The position numbers and the translations under genes are program-made. A stretch of DNA of 64,000 bases from DASSBG01 sp035699085 (GTDB lineage Bacteria; Pseudomonadota; Gammaproteobacteria; Xanthomonadales; Rhodanobacteraceae): positions 12,599-76,598 of the forward strand of contig DASSBG010000019.1 in NCBI GenBank assembly GCA_035699085.1, read 5' to 3'. Shown piece by piece: positions 1 through 7,341 of the stretch. Below the pieces are notes generated by a model, which worked only from the letters and a program-made list of their open reading frames with translations, was not told the origin of the DNA and searched no databases. Each line of letters opens with the position of its first letter. The first letter of the stretch is position 1.

Positions 1-1
1 T

Positions 2-847
2 CTGCCCGGCACCTACGGACCGTTTTTCATGGCCGTCGTCCGGATGCGCGCGGACTTGAGCAGCCTGGATGCGGACTTCGGCACGGACGGCCGGGCTTCG
101 GTCGTATTTGACGTGGACGCCGATGGCGCCCTGGAGAGCGCCGATGTGGAGTCGATGGTATTGCAGGATGACGGGCGCATCGTGTTGGCCGGGGGCACCG
201 GGAACGAAGGCGCGCCGTCGACGGCGGCTGCCCTGGCGCGACTGACGCCGCAAGGCGAACTGGATTTGAGTTTCGGCGACGGCACCGGCCGCGTCACCGG
301 GACCTTCGGCGAAGGATTTGCGAAAGTCGAGGCCATGGCCCTGGATCGCCAGGGGCGCCTGCTGATCGGTGGCACGACAGCGGTCAACGCAGCCAACGGC
401 TGGGGCAGTGACATGATCGTGAATCGATTGCTGGCCGATGGCAGCCAGGACCCGGTTTTCGGCTACCTGTATCCCGGCGACACGCCCGGGCCGGTCGTGG
501 TGGGAGGCGACTTCGGCGGGGACTACAACGATGGCCTGACCAGCCTGCTCGTGCAGGACGATGGGAACATCATCGCGTTGGGTGCAGGGGAGCTTGCCTC
601 GGGTGCGCAACATTTCGAGGCCGTGCGGCTCGATGGCGGGAACGGCACAACCGATGCCCTGTTCGGCGTCAACGGCGCCAGCCACGGCGACTTCGGCTGC
701 GCTTCCGATGCCGACGCAGCGGCCTCCGGCGGTATCGACGCAGGCGGCGCTGTTGTCGTCGGCTACTGCCATGACGCGACCGGCTTCCACTACGGCATCG
801 CGCGGCTGTTCGTCGACCACATCTTCGGCGCTGGTTTCGAGCCCTGA
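2..847 (+). CDS. delta-60 repeat secreted protein, 3' part
   Basis: The reading frame is open from base 2, so the gene begins upstream of the window and only about 281 C-terminal residues are visible. Units such as VLQDDGRIVLAGG...ARLTPQGELDLSFG, ALDRQGRLLIGG and VQDDGNIIALG have the pattern of delta-60 repeats (a hydrophobic stretch, DGkivvaG, then LDxsFG), which are beta-propeller-like and found in large exported proteins. The protein ends in the short motif IFGAGFEP directly before the stop. From memory, similar IFxxGFE endings are frequent in secreted proteins of Xanthomonadales and may be a tail signal. No membrane segment is visible. Function is unknown; an exported or surface role is inferred from the repeat type. 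Confidence 0.75.
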   Translation: MPGTYGPFFMAVVRMRADLSSLDADFGTDGRASVVFDVDADGALESADVESMVLQDDGRIVLAGGTGNEGAPSTAAALARLTPQGELDLSFGDGTGRVTGTFGEGFAKVEAMALDRQGRLLIGGTTAVNAANGWGSDMIVNRLLADGSQDPVFGYLYPGDTPGPVVVGGDFGGDYNDGLTSLLVQDDGNIIALGAGELASGAQHFEAVRLDGGNGTTDALFGVNGASHGDFGCASDADAAASGGIDAGGAVVVGYCHDATGFHYGIARLFVDHIFGAGFEP

Positions 848-867
848 CCGCCGCACCTGCCCGTCGG

Positions 868-909
868 CCGCAGACTGGCGGTGAGCGCGGAGAAGTCCAG
901 ACACGCCAT
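868..909 (+). repeat. dispersed hairpin repeat, copy 1 (divergent)
   Basis: A ~42-bp copy of the element also found at 2901, 34053 and 40356. It keeps the block GGCGGTGAGCGC and the ending ACACGCCAT. The inverted pair is CTGG/CCAG here, against GTTGG/CCAAC in copies 2 and 3, so pairing is kept although the bases differ. Degenerate heptamers (CCGGGTC at 938-944 and relatives) follow about 30 bp downstream. Confidence 0.6.
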
Positions 910-971
910 ATTGCGCGGGGCGGCACGCTTTGCGGGTCCGGGTCGCGGGCCCGTTCCGGTTTCCGACTCCA

Positions 972-1445
972 TCAAGCGGCGCCGCCGAAACCGAGCTGGC
1001 GCCAGGCTTCGTAGACCGCGATCGCGACGGCGTTGGACAGGTTGAGGCTGCGGTTGTCGGGTTGCATCGGCAGGCACAACCGCTGCGAGGTCGGCACGCG
1101 TTCCAGGGCGGCCGCGTCGAGGCCGCTGCTTTCGCAACCGAACACCAGCGCGTCACCGTCGGCAAAGCGCGCGTCGCTGTAGCGATGGTTGGCGTTGCGG
1201 CTGAAGGCGAAGGTGCGCGGACGGCCAAGTGTGGCGAGGCAGGCTTCGAGGTCCTCGTGCACAGTGACGCGCGCGTACTCGCGGTAGTCGAGCCCGGCGC
1301 GCCGCAGCCGCTTGTCGTCCAGCTCGAAGCCCAGCGGCCGGACCAGGTGCAGCGCGGCGCCGGCGTTGGCGCACAGACGCATCGCGTTGCCCGTGTTGGC
1401 CGGAATCTCGGGCCGGTGCAGGATGACGTGCAGCATGCGCGCCAT
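972..1445 (-). CDS. trmL: tRNA (cytidine(34)-2'-O)-methyltransferase TrmL
   Basis: SPOUT-class methyltransferase that 2'-O-methylates the wobble base of leucine tRNAs. The opening MLHVILHRPEIPANTGNAMR matches the family opening (E. coli MLNIVLYEPEIPPNTGN). The C-terminal knotted SAM site is present as VFGCESSGL, then LCLPMQP and RSLNLSNAVAIAVYE. Length is about 157 aa, normal for TrmL. The family alignment begins at the Met at 1436; the in-frame ATG at 1445 adds three residues. Neither has a strong ribosome site, so the start is uncertain by nine bases. It stands alone between the delta-60 gene and the small membrane peptide gene. Confidence 0.93.
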   Translation of the reverse strand: MARMLHVILHRPEIPANTGNAMRLCANAGAALHLVRPLGFELDDKRLRRAGLDYREYARVTVHEDLEACLATLGRPRTFAFSRNANHRYSDARFADGDALVFGCESSGLDAAALERVPTSQRLCLPMQPDNRSLNLSNAVAIAVYEAWRQLGFGGAA

Positions 1446-1522
1446 TATGCCGGCACCCACGCCCGCCATCCGGCCAAAGGGGCGCCGGCCGCGCCTCGCT
1501 GCCGGCGCCGGCCGTCAAGGCC

Positions 1523-1681
1523 TCACGCGACCGCCGCGGTCGCCGCGGGCAAGCTCGATGCGGCGGCATGTGCCAGATGGCCGGGCGAGATGCCCGCGAC
1601 CAGCATGGCGACGAAGGCGCCGATCACGACGATGGCGCAAACCGCCATCAGGGCGCACATCAGGGTGTCTTCGGTTTTCAT
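1523..1681 (-). CDS. small single-pass membrane protein (52 aa)
   Basis: A 52-codon ORF starting MKTEDTLMCALMAVCAIVVI. A single hydrophobic segment spans about residues 8-30, followed by a short Ala-rich tail. A GAGG Shine-Dalgarno-like block lies about 9 nt upstream of the ATG. No family is recognised. It faces the same way as trmL, with 77 bp between them, and could be co-transcribed. The alternatives are a chance ORF in GC-rich DNA; the ribosome site and clean membrane segment favour a real gene. Confidence 0.45.
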   Translation of the reverse strand: MKTEDTLMCALMAVCAIVVIGAFVAMLVAGISPGHLAHAAASSLPAATAAVA

Positions 1682-2035
1682 TGCTTGATCCTCGGCTGGT
1701 GGACGGGGCAGGGATTGCAAGCAGCTTGCCAACGTGCGCGTCGGAAAAAACCTGTCTGATGTCAGGTGCTTGCGCTGACATCGACGAGGCGGGGGCGCTT
1801 GCGCACCGTCCGCGGACAACCAGCCATGTCCGCGCACGGACAGTGCGGACAGGCGGCCGCATCACGTGTCCGCGCGCGGGCTCATCCGGGGCATGCTCTT
1901 GTTGGTCACGTCGCCAAGCTCTACGACGTTCCGGGTCCCGGTCCGGCCCCGGCCCCGAGTCGGTCCCAATCCCGGCCGAATGCCGAATCCCGGATACCCA
2001 ATCCCCTATCCCAGCCTTTCCGGCACAATGCGCGG
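1682..2035. other. intergenic region with TGTCCG palindromes and degenerate heptamers
   Basis: No convincing gene. The middle part holds several TGTCCG/CGGACA hexamers, including the perfect hairpin TGTCCGCGCACGGACA at 1827-1842, the palindrome TCCGCGGA just before it and another TGTCCGCG near 1866. The part next to mazG (1931-1944 and 1983-2010) is made of degenerate CCNNNTC heptamers such as CCGGGTC, CCGAATC, CCCAATC and CCCTATC. The promoters of mazG (rightward) and of the small membrane gene (leftward) must lie here, but none could be assigned. Confidence 0.5.
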
Positions 2036-2845
2036 ATGCCTGCACCGGCCGACAAGCCCATCGATGCCTTGCTCGCCATCATGGCGCGCCTGCGCGATCC
2101 GCAGGGCGGCTGCCCCTGGGACCGGCAGCAGGATTTCGCCAGCGTCGCGCCCTACACGCTCGAAGAGGCTTACGAGGTCGTCGACGCCATCGATCGCGGC
2201 GACATGGACGACCTGCGCGACGAACTGGGGGACCTGCTGTTCCAGGTGGTATTCCACGCGCGGCTCGCCGAGGAAGCCGGCAGCTTCGCCTTTGATGACG
2301 TCGCCCGCGCCATCGCCGACAAGCTGGTGCGCCGCCACCCGCACGTGTTCGCCGGCCTGCGTTATGCCGATGCCGACGAGCAGGCACGGGCCTGGGAGGC
2401 GATCAAGGCCGCCGAACGCGCCGGCAGCGGCGGGGCCGACACCAGCGCACTGGCCGGCATCGCCCGAGGCCTGCCCGAGTGGCGGCGAGCGCTGAAACTG
2501 CAGCAGCGCGCCGCGGCCAGCGGCTTCGATTGGCGCGACCCGCAGCCGGTGCTGGACAAGCTGGCCGAGGAACTGGACGAGGTGCGCGCCGAATTCGAGG
2601 GGCCGCCCGAGACCGACCGGGTCGAGGACGAGATCGGCGACATGCTGTTCGTGCTGGTCAACCTGGCGCGCCACGCCGGGGCCGATTTTCCGCGCGCGCT
2701 GCGCCGCGCCAACGCCAAGTTCGAGCGCCGCTTCCGCCGCATGGAGCAGCTGGCCCGCGACGACGGTCGCGACTTTGCCGCGCTGACGCTGCCCGAACAG
2801 GAATCGCTCTGGCGCCGCGCCAAGACTGACGAACGCTCGCCGTAG
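2036..2845 (+). CDS. mazG: nucleoside triphosphate pyrophosphohydrolase MazG
   Basis: Hydrolyses NTPs and dNTPs to the monophosphate and pyrophosphate, a house-cleaning role. The protein is 269 aa, close to E. coli MazG (263 aa), with the usual two MazG domains. In the N-terminal domain the metal-binding set EExxE...ExxD appears as E43, E44, E47 and DELGD with E63 and D66. A second set (AEELDEV...EDEIGD) lies in the C-terminal half. The ATG at 2036 gives MPAPADKPIDALLAIMARLR and fits the family; longer in-frame starts upstream would run through the heptamer-rich intergenic sequence. It appears to be monocistronic. Confidence 0.95.
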   Translation: MPAPADKPIDALLAIMARLRDPQGGCPWDRQQDFASVAPYTLEEAYEVVDAIDRGDMDDLRDELGDLLFQVVFHARLAEEAGSFAFDDVARAIADKLVRRHPHVFAGLRYADADEQARAWEAIKAAERAGSGGADTSALAGIARGLPEWRRALKLQQRAAASGFDWRDPQPVLDKLAEELDEVRAEFEGPPETDRVEDEIGDMLFVLVNLARHAGADFPRALRRANAKFERRFRRMEQLARDDGRDFAALTLPEQESLWRRAKTDERSP

Positions 2846-2900
2846 CATTGTGCGCGGCCGAGGCCGCGAGCACCGCCGCGCGACGCGCACCGGTGCCGAG

Positions 2901-2942
2901 CCGTCGGTTGGCGGTGAGCGCAGCGAACCCCAACACGCCGTG
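2901..2942 (+). repeat. dispersed hairpin repeat, copy 2
   Basis: Core element with GGTTGGCGGTGAGCGCAGCG followed by AACCCCAACACGCC. GTTGG and CCAAC can pair as a stem. It is followed by a ~43-bp spacer ending GGCGCTGTTGCTTTT (shared with copy 4 at 40356) and then by the heptamer array at 2986. It lies between mazG and the convergent permease gene. Confidence 0.7.
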
Positions 2943-2985
2943 CCAACGCTCGCACCGTCAACAACGATCCGGCGCTGTTGCTTTT

Positions 2986-3069
2986 CCGGGTCCCGGGTCC
3001 CGGGTCCCGGGTCCCGATTCCCGATTCCCCATTCCCGATTCCCCATTCCCCATTCCCCATTCCCCATTC
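2986..3069 (+). repeat. heptamer tandem array, 12 units of CCNNNTC
   Basis: Twelve consecutive 7-bp units: CCGGGTC four times, CCGATTC twice, CCCATTC once, CCGATTC once, then CCCATTC four times. The outer bases CC and TC are constant and only the middle three vary. The array ends a few bases before the stop codon of the permease gene on the other strand. It is a simple-sequence array likely to vary in length by slippage. Confidence 0.9.
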
Positions 3070-3076
3070 CCGGCCG

Positions 3077-5551
3077 TCAGCGCCGCAGCAGCTGCAGCGG
3101 CGGCGTCCGCGCCACCCGCCACGTGCCGACCAGGCCGAGCAGCATCACCACGACCGCGGCCAGTGCGCCGACCCAGAGCAGCGTTGGCCAGGGCGGCACG
3201 AACCGCTCGATGCGAAACACGCCGCGCGCCAGCCACAGGCCTGCACCGGCGGCGCCGAGCACGGCGCTGAGCGCCGCCACCAGCCCGAGCAGGGCGAACT
3301 CGCAGGCCGCCGTGACGCGCAGTTGCCGTCGCTGCGCGCCCAGCGTGCGCAGCAGCGCCGCCTCGTGTCGGCGTTCGGCGGCGCTGGCGGCCAGCGCCGC
3401 GGCCAGCACCAGCGCGCCGGCCAGCAGGCTGAAGCCAAGCACCCAGCGCACCGCGCTGCCCACCTGCTCGACAATGCCGCGGATGCGGTCGAGCAGCGCG
3501 TCGATGTCGATCAGGCTGAGGTTGGGGTAATCACGCGACAGCGTCGCAAGCCGGTCGGCGCGCGCCGGCGGAAGGTGAAAGCTCGCCACCCAGGTGTGCG
3601 GCAGCGCGCGCGCGTGGGCCGGGTCGAGCAGCAGGAAAAAGTTGACCCGGAACGAGCGCCAATCCACCTGGCGAACGCTGGATACCGTCGCGTCCAGCGT
3701 CGCTGCGCCGACCTTGAAGCGCATCGTGTCGCCGATCTTCAGCCTGAACATCTCCTGCCAGCGCTGGTCAACGGAGACCTGCGGCTGCAGCGGATGGGCA
3801 TTGCTCCAGCGGCCGGCGACCACCTTGTTGGACGGCGGCAGCGACCCGCTCCACGACAGCCGCACCTGGCGATCGGCCCAGCGCGACGCGTCGGGATCCT
3901 CGAAGTGCACGCTGTGGATCGGCTGGCCATTGATTGCGGTCAGCTTGCCCACGGCCAGCGGCAGCATGTTGAGATTGTCGGCGCCCAGCCGGGCCAGCGT
4001 CGTGCGCAGGCCCTGGCGCTGGTCGCTTTGCAGGTTCAGCACGAACCAGTTGGGGGTGTCAGCCGGCAGCTCCTGGCGCCAGCCGGCCAGCAGCGCCGGC
4101 GCCACGATGCCGAGCAGCAGCAGCGCGGTGAGCCCCAGCGCCAGCGCGGTGGCCTGGATCAGGGTCAGTCCGCGGCGCCGCGCCAGCGCCGCCAGCCCCA
4201 GGCGCAGTGCGGGATGCACGGCCGGCGCCAGCCGCCGCGCCAGCCACAGCAGCAGCGCCGCCAGCAGCAGCGCCAGCAGCGCGACGGCGGCGAGGCTGGC
4301 GCTGATGACCAGCGCGAGCGTCGCCGACCCGCCCTGCAGCCAGATCAGCAGCACCGCAACCGCCGCAGGCACCAGGTAGAGCACGTCGAAGCGCCGCGGC
4401 CGGCGACCGATGTCGCGGCGGAATACGGCCACCGGCGGCACCTCGCCGAGCCGCGCCAGCGGCGGCAAGGCAAAACCCGCCAGCACCGCCAGGCCGGCGA
4501 GCGCCGCGGCGAAGGCCGGGCCGATGGGCAGCGCGGTGGGTGCCTGTCCGAACAGGCCATGCAGCGCCAGCCAGGCCGCCTGCGCCAGTCCAAGCGCCAG
4601 CGCCGACCCCAGCGCCGCCGAGGGCAAGGCCAGCAGCGTGAGCGTCAGGACCAGCAGCGCCAGCACCTGCCGGCGCGGCGTGCCCAGCGCGCGCAGCAGC
4701 GCCACCTCGTCGCGCTTGCGGCGCGCGTAACGCTGCGCCGCCAGCGCGATGGCGACGCCGGCCAGCAACGCCGCCAGCAGCGCGGTCAGGCGCAGGAAGG
4801 CGCCGGCGCGTTCGAACGACGAGCGCACCCGCTCCTGGGTCTTCTGCGGCGTGATGAGCTCGGCGCCTTGCGGCAGGTGCGCTTTTGCAAGCGCAGACCA
4901 TTGTTTGACCCTTCCCGGCGCGCCGGCCACCAGCAACTGGTGACGCGCGCGGCTGCCGACGCCGAGCAGGCCGGCCGCGCGCGCGTCGGCGAGGTTCATC
5001 TGCGCGCGGGGCGCAAGCGCGAACAGCTGACCGCCGTCCGGCTCGCTGACCAGCTCGGCGGCGATCCGCAACTCGCTCCCACCGACCTGCACCCGGTCGC
5101 CCACCGCCAGGCCCAAGCCGACCAGCGCACGGTGGTCAAGGTAAACGGTGCCGGCGGCCGGGCCGTGGCCGCTGCGTTGCGCGCCGCCAGCGCCGGCCAG
5201 CACTTGCTTGCCGCGCAGCGGCCAGGCGGCATCCACCGCGGCGACATCCAGCAGCTGGCTGTGCTCGCCGGCAAAGGCGACGCTGGGAAAGCGCGCACTG
5301 GTGCTGGTGCGCAGGCCAAGCTCGCGGGCCGCGTCGCCCAGCGCGTGCGGCAACGGCGAGGGCGCCGAGACGCCGGCATCGCCACCGATCAGTTGCGAGG
5401 CGCCGGCCAGCACGCCGCGCTCGACCCGCGCCGAGAGCGTTGCCACCACGCCCAATGCCGTCACTGCCAGCACCAGCGCCAGGCCCAGCGTGCGCAGCTC
5501 CGCCAGGCGCCATTCGCGCCGCAGTGTGCGCCAGGCGAGGGCGGCCAGCAT
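3077..5551 (-). CDS. ybbP: FtsX-like ABC transporter permease (YbbP type)
   Basis: Large integral membrane permease, 824 aa, starting MLAALAWRTLRREWRLAELR. The N-terminal membrane helix (residues ~20-40) is followed by a long periplasmic MacB/FtsX-like domain. Then come paired groups of hydrophobic helices around the motifs KRDEVALLRALG and RRHEAALLRTLG, the two FtsX cores expected in the ~800-aa YbbP family. The ATG shares its A with the last base of the TGA of the ATPase gene (TGATG), so the two are translationally coupled. Together with tesA this reproduces the E. coli ybbP-ybbA/tesA arrangement. The substrate is not established; a role in lipid or lysophospholipid export has been suggested from the linkage with tesA. 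Confidence 0.9.
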   Translation of the reverse strand: MLAALAWRTLRREWRLAELRTLGLALVLAVTALGVVATLSARVERGVLAGASQLIGGDAGVSAPSPLPHALGDAARELGLRTSTSARFPSVAFAGEHSQLLDVAAVDAAWPLRGKQVLAGAGGAQRSGHGPAAGTVYLDHRALVGLGLAVGDRVQVGGSELRIAAELVSEPDGGQLFALAPRAQMNLADARAAGLLGVGSRARHQLLVAGAPGRVKQWSALAKAHLPQGAELITPQKTQERVRSSFERAGAFLRLTALLAALLAGVAIALAAQRYARRKRDEVALLRALGTPRRQVLALLVLTLTLLALPSAALGSALALGLAQAAWLALHGLFGQAPTALPIGPAFAAALAGLAVLAGFALPPLARLGEVPPVAVFRRDIGRRPRRFDVLYLVPAAVAVLLIWLQGGSATLALVISASLAAVALLALLLAALLLWLARRLAPAVHPALRLGLAALARRRGLTLIQATALALGLTALLLLGIVAPALLAGWRQELPADTPNWFVLNLQSDQRQGLRTTLARLGADNLNMLPLAVGKLTAINGQPIHSVHFEDPDASRWADRQVRLSWSGSLPPSNKVVAGRWSNAHPLQPQVSVDQRWQEMFRLKIGDTMRFKVGAATLDATVSSVRQVDWRSFRVNFFLLLDPAHARALPHTWVASFHLPPARADRLATLSRDYPNLSLIDIDALLDRIRGIVEQVGSAVRWVLGFSLLAGALVLAAALAASAAERRHEAALLRTLGAQRRQLRVTAACEFALLGLVAALSAVLGAAGAGLWLARGVFRIERFVPPWPTLLWVGALAAVVVMLLGLVGTWRVARTPPLQLLRR

Positions 5552-6231
5552 CACGCCACCAACCGGCCGTCGTCGAGTTCGGCGACATGCGCGCAGCGCC
5601 CCGCAAGCTGCGCATCGTGCGTCACCAGCACCAGGGTGGTGGAGTGGGTGCGGTTGAGTTCGAACAGCAGATCGCAAACGGTCGCGCCGGTGCGCCGATC
5701 GAGGTTGCCGGTCGGTTCGTCGGCAAACAGCACGCGTGGCTCGTGCACGAAGGCGCGCGCCAGCGCCACGCGCTGCTGCTCGCCGCCTGACAGTTGGTAG
5801 GGATAATGACCACGCCGCGCCGCCAGGCCGACCGCGTCCAGCGCAGCGCGCGCTCGCGCCCGCACGTCACGCTCGCCGGCCAGCTCCAGCGGCAGCATCA
5901 CGTTCTCTTCCGCGCTCAGCGCCGGCAGCAGGTGGAAGGACTGGAACACGAAGCCCACCAGCCGCCGGCGCAGCGCCGCGCGTGCCTCCTCGTCCAGCGC
6001 CGGCAGGTCATGGCCGTCGAGCAGGATGCGGCCGCTGCTCGGCGTGTCCAGGCCGGCCAGCAGGCCGAGCAGGGTGGTCTTGCCCGAGCCCGAGGCGCCG
6101 ACGATGGCCAGGCTGTCGCCCCGCTGAAGCGCCAGCGACACCCGGTCGAGGATGTCGATGCGGCCGGCCGGCCCGACCAGGCTCTTGCTAACATCCTCGG
6201 CCCGCACCATCGGCTGTCCGGAATCGCCCAT
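5551..6231 (-). CDS. ybbA: ABC transporter ATP-binding protein (YbbA type)
   Basis: Cytoplasmic ATPase partner of the YbbP-like permease, 226 aa. Walker A is GASGSGKTT, the signature is LSGGEQQRVALARA, Walker B is VLFADEP and the switch histidine is in LVTHD. This is the LolD/MacB-like subfamily. The Met at 6231 (MGDSGQP) has a GAGGAG ribosome site 10 nt upstream; an alternative Met at 6210 (MVRAEDV) has none. With the preferred start, this ATG and the tesA ATG on the other strand lie in the same CATG palindrome at 6229-6232. The promoter and leader must then lie inside the tesA coding sequence. Confidence 0.92.
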   Translation of the reverse strand: MGDSGQPMVRAEDVSKSLVGPAGRIDILDRVSLALQRGDSLAIVGASGSGKTTLLGLLAGLDTPSSGRILLDGHDLPALDEEARAALRRRLVGFVFQSFHLLPALSAEENVMLPLELAGERDVRARARAALDAVGLAARRGHYPYQLSGGEQQRVALARAFVHEPRVLFADEPTGNLDRRTGATVCDLLFELNRTHSTTLVLVTHDAQLAGRCAHVAELDDGRLVA

Positions 6232-6877
6232 GCGTCGTGTTCTCCTCGCCGTCCTCTGTTGCCTTGCCAGTGTGGCCGCCGTTGCCGGCGCCGCGACGCC
6301 GCCGAAGACCATCATGGTGCTGGGTGACTCACTGTCCGCCGCGCACAATATCCCGATCGAGGCCGGCTGGGTGCACCGGCTGCAGGCGCGGCTCGACGCC
6401 TTGCAACCGCCGCGCCGCCTGGTCAATGCCAGCATCAGCGGTGAAACCACGCAAAGCGGCCGCAGCCGGCTGCCGTCATTGCTGCAACAGTACCAGCCGG
6501 CGCTGGTGATCCTCGAACTGGGCGCCAACGATGGCCTGCGCGGCCTGCCGCTGGCGCAGATCCGCAGCAACCTCGACGCCATGATCGCCGCCTGCACGGC
6601 GGCCGGCGTCAAGGTGCTGCTGCTGGGCATCGAGCTGCCGGTCAACTACGGCCCGCGCTACCGCGACGGCTTGCGCGCCATCTACGCCGACCTCGCCAGG
6701 AAGCACGACACCGGTCTGGTGCCGTTCCTGCTCGACGGCGTCGCACTGAAGCCCGAGCTGATGCAGGCCGACGGCATGCACCCCACCGCCGCTGGCGAAC
6801 CACGGGTCGCCGCCAACGTCTGGCAGGCCCTCGCGCCCATGCTCCAGCCGCCAGCGGCCACGGCCCCCGACAACTGA
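6230..6877 (+). CDS. tesA: arylesterase / lysophospholipase L1 (TesA), SGNH hydrolase
   Basis: Periplasmic GDSL esterase/thioesterase of 215 aa. The signal peptide is MRRVLLAVLCCLASVAAVAG with an AA-type cleavage region near residue 21. SGNH blocks are present: GDSL with nucleophile Ser34, the block I-III glycine and asparagine (GANDG at 98-102), and the Asp-His pair in DGMHPT (Asp181, His184). Length and order match E. coli TesA. The ATG at 6230 is chosen because the signal peptide starts there; upstream Met codons would put a charged stretch in front. It diverges from ybbAP as in E. coli. Confidence 0.93.
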   Translation: MRRVLLAVLCCLASVAAVAGAATPPKTIMVLGDSLSAAHNIPIEAGWVHRLQARLDALQPPRRLVNASISGETTQSGRSRLPSLLQQYQPALVILELGANDGLRGLPLAQIRSNLDAMIAACTAAGVKVLLLGIELPVNYGPRYRDGLRAIYADLARKHDTGLVPFLLDGVALKPELMQADGMHPTAAGEPRVAANVWQALAPMLQPPAATAPDN

Positions 6878-6920
6878 AGCCCCCGCCCACTGCTTGCCGA
6901 TGGCGACTTGACGATAGCGT

Positions 6921-6958
6921 TCACATCTGTAATCGTTCCGTCTTGCTTACATGTGTAA
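6921..6958. promoter_or_regulatory. two BlaI/MecI-type operator dyads
   Basis: TCACATCTGTAA at 6921-6932 and the perfect palindrome TTACATGTGTAA at 6947-6958 are both close to the BlaI/MecI box (TACAnnTGTA). Their centres are 26 bp apart and the second ends 14 bp before the start of the BlaI-like gene. This is the arrangement expected for autorepression of a blaI-M56 pair. The promoter elements themselves were not resolved. Confidence 0.7.
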
Positions 6959-6972
6959 ACGAAGAAGCGGTG

Positions 6973-7341
6973 ATGATCAGTGATGCCGAAGCCGTACTGA
7001 TGGAAGCGCTGTGGCGACAGTCGCCGCGGAGTTCCGAAGAGCTGTTTGCCGAGGTCGGCCCGGCGCGGGGGTGGCAGGAGGGGACGGTGAAATCCCTTCT
7101 CAACCGCCTGTTGAAGAAGCGCGCCATCAGCGCGCAACGCGATGGCCGGCGCTACCTCTACACGCCGCGGTTGGCCCGCGAGCATTACGTAATGCAGCAA
7201 AGTACGGACCTGCTTGACCGCTTGTTTGGAGGCCGCGTCGCCCCATTGGTGGCGCATTTCAGCGAGCACCGCAAGCTCGGCAAGAAAGACATTGCGGAGC
7301 TGAAACGCCTGATCCGGGAGCTCGATGATGACGGCGACTGA
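6973..7341 (+). CDS. BlaI/MecI/CopY family transcriptional repressor
   Basis: A 122-aa winged-helix repressor. The start MISDAEAVLMEALWRQSPRS matches the family opening, and the recognition region is GTVKSLLNRLLKKRAISAQR, followed by DGRRYLYTP. The C-terminal helices (about 75-122) would dimerise and carry the cleavage region used by M56 partners. The ATG at 6973 is preferred; a TTG further upstream (6943) would overlap the operator. The next gene starts 17 nt before this stop codon, so repressor and sensor are coupled. Known family members repress beta-lactamase, mecA or copper genes; no such target is visible here, so the regulon is unknown. Confidence 0.9.
   Translation: MISDAEAVLMEALWRQSPRSSEELFAEVGPARGWQEGTVKSLLNRLLKKRAISAQRDGRRYLYTPRLAREHYVMQQSTDLLDRLFGGRVAPLVAHFSEHRKLGKKDIAELKRLIRELDDDGD

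Noticed and set aside
2978..5800. Long + strand ORF of 940 codons opposite ybbP
   Set aside because: It is the mirror of a real permease gene in GC-rich DNA, begins inside the heptamer array and is Gln/Arg-rich without any domain.
6943..6972. Earlier TTG start of the BlaI-like gene
   Set aside because: It would place coding sequence over the operator palindrome and the family alignment begins at MISDAEA.
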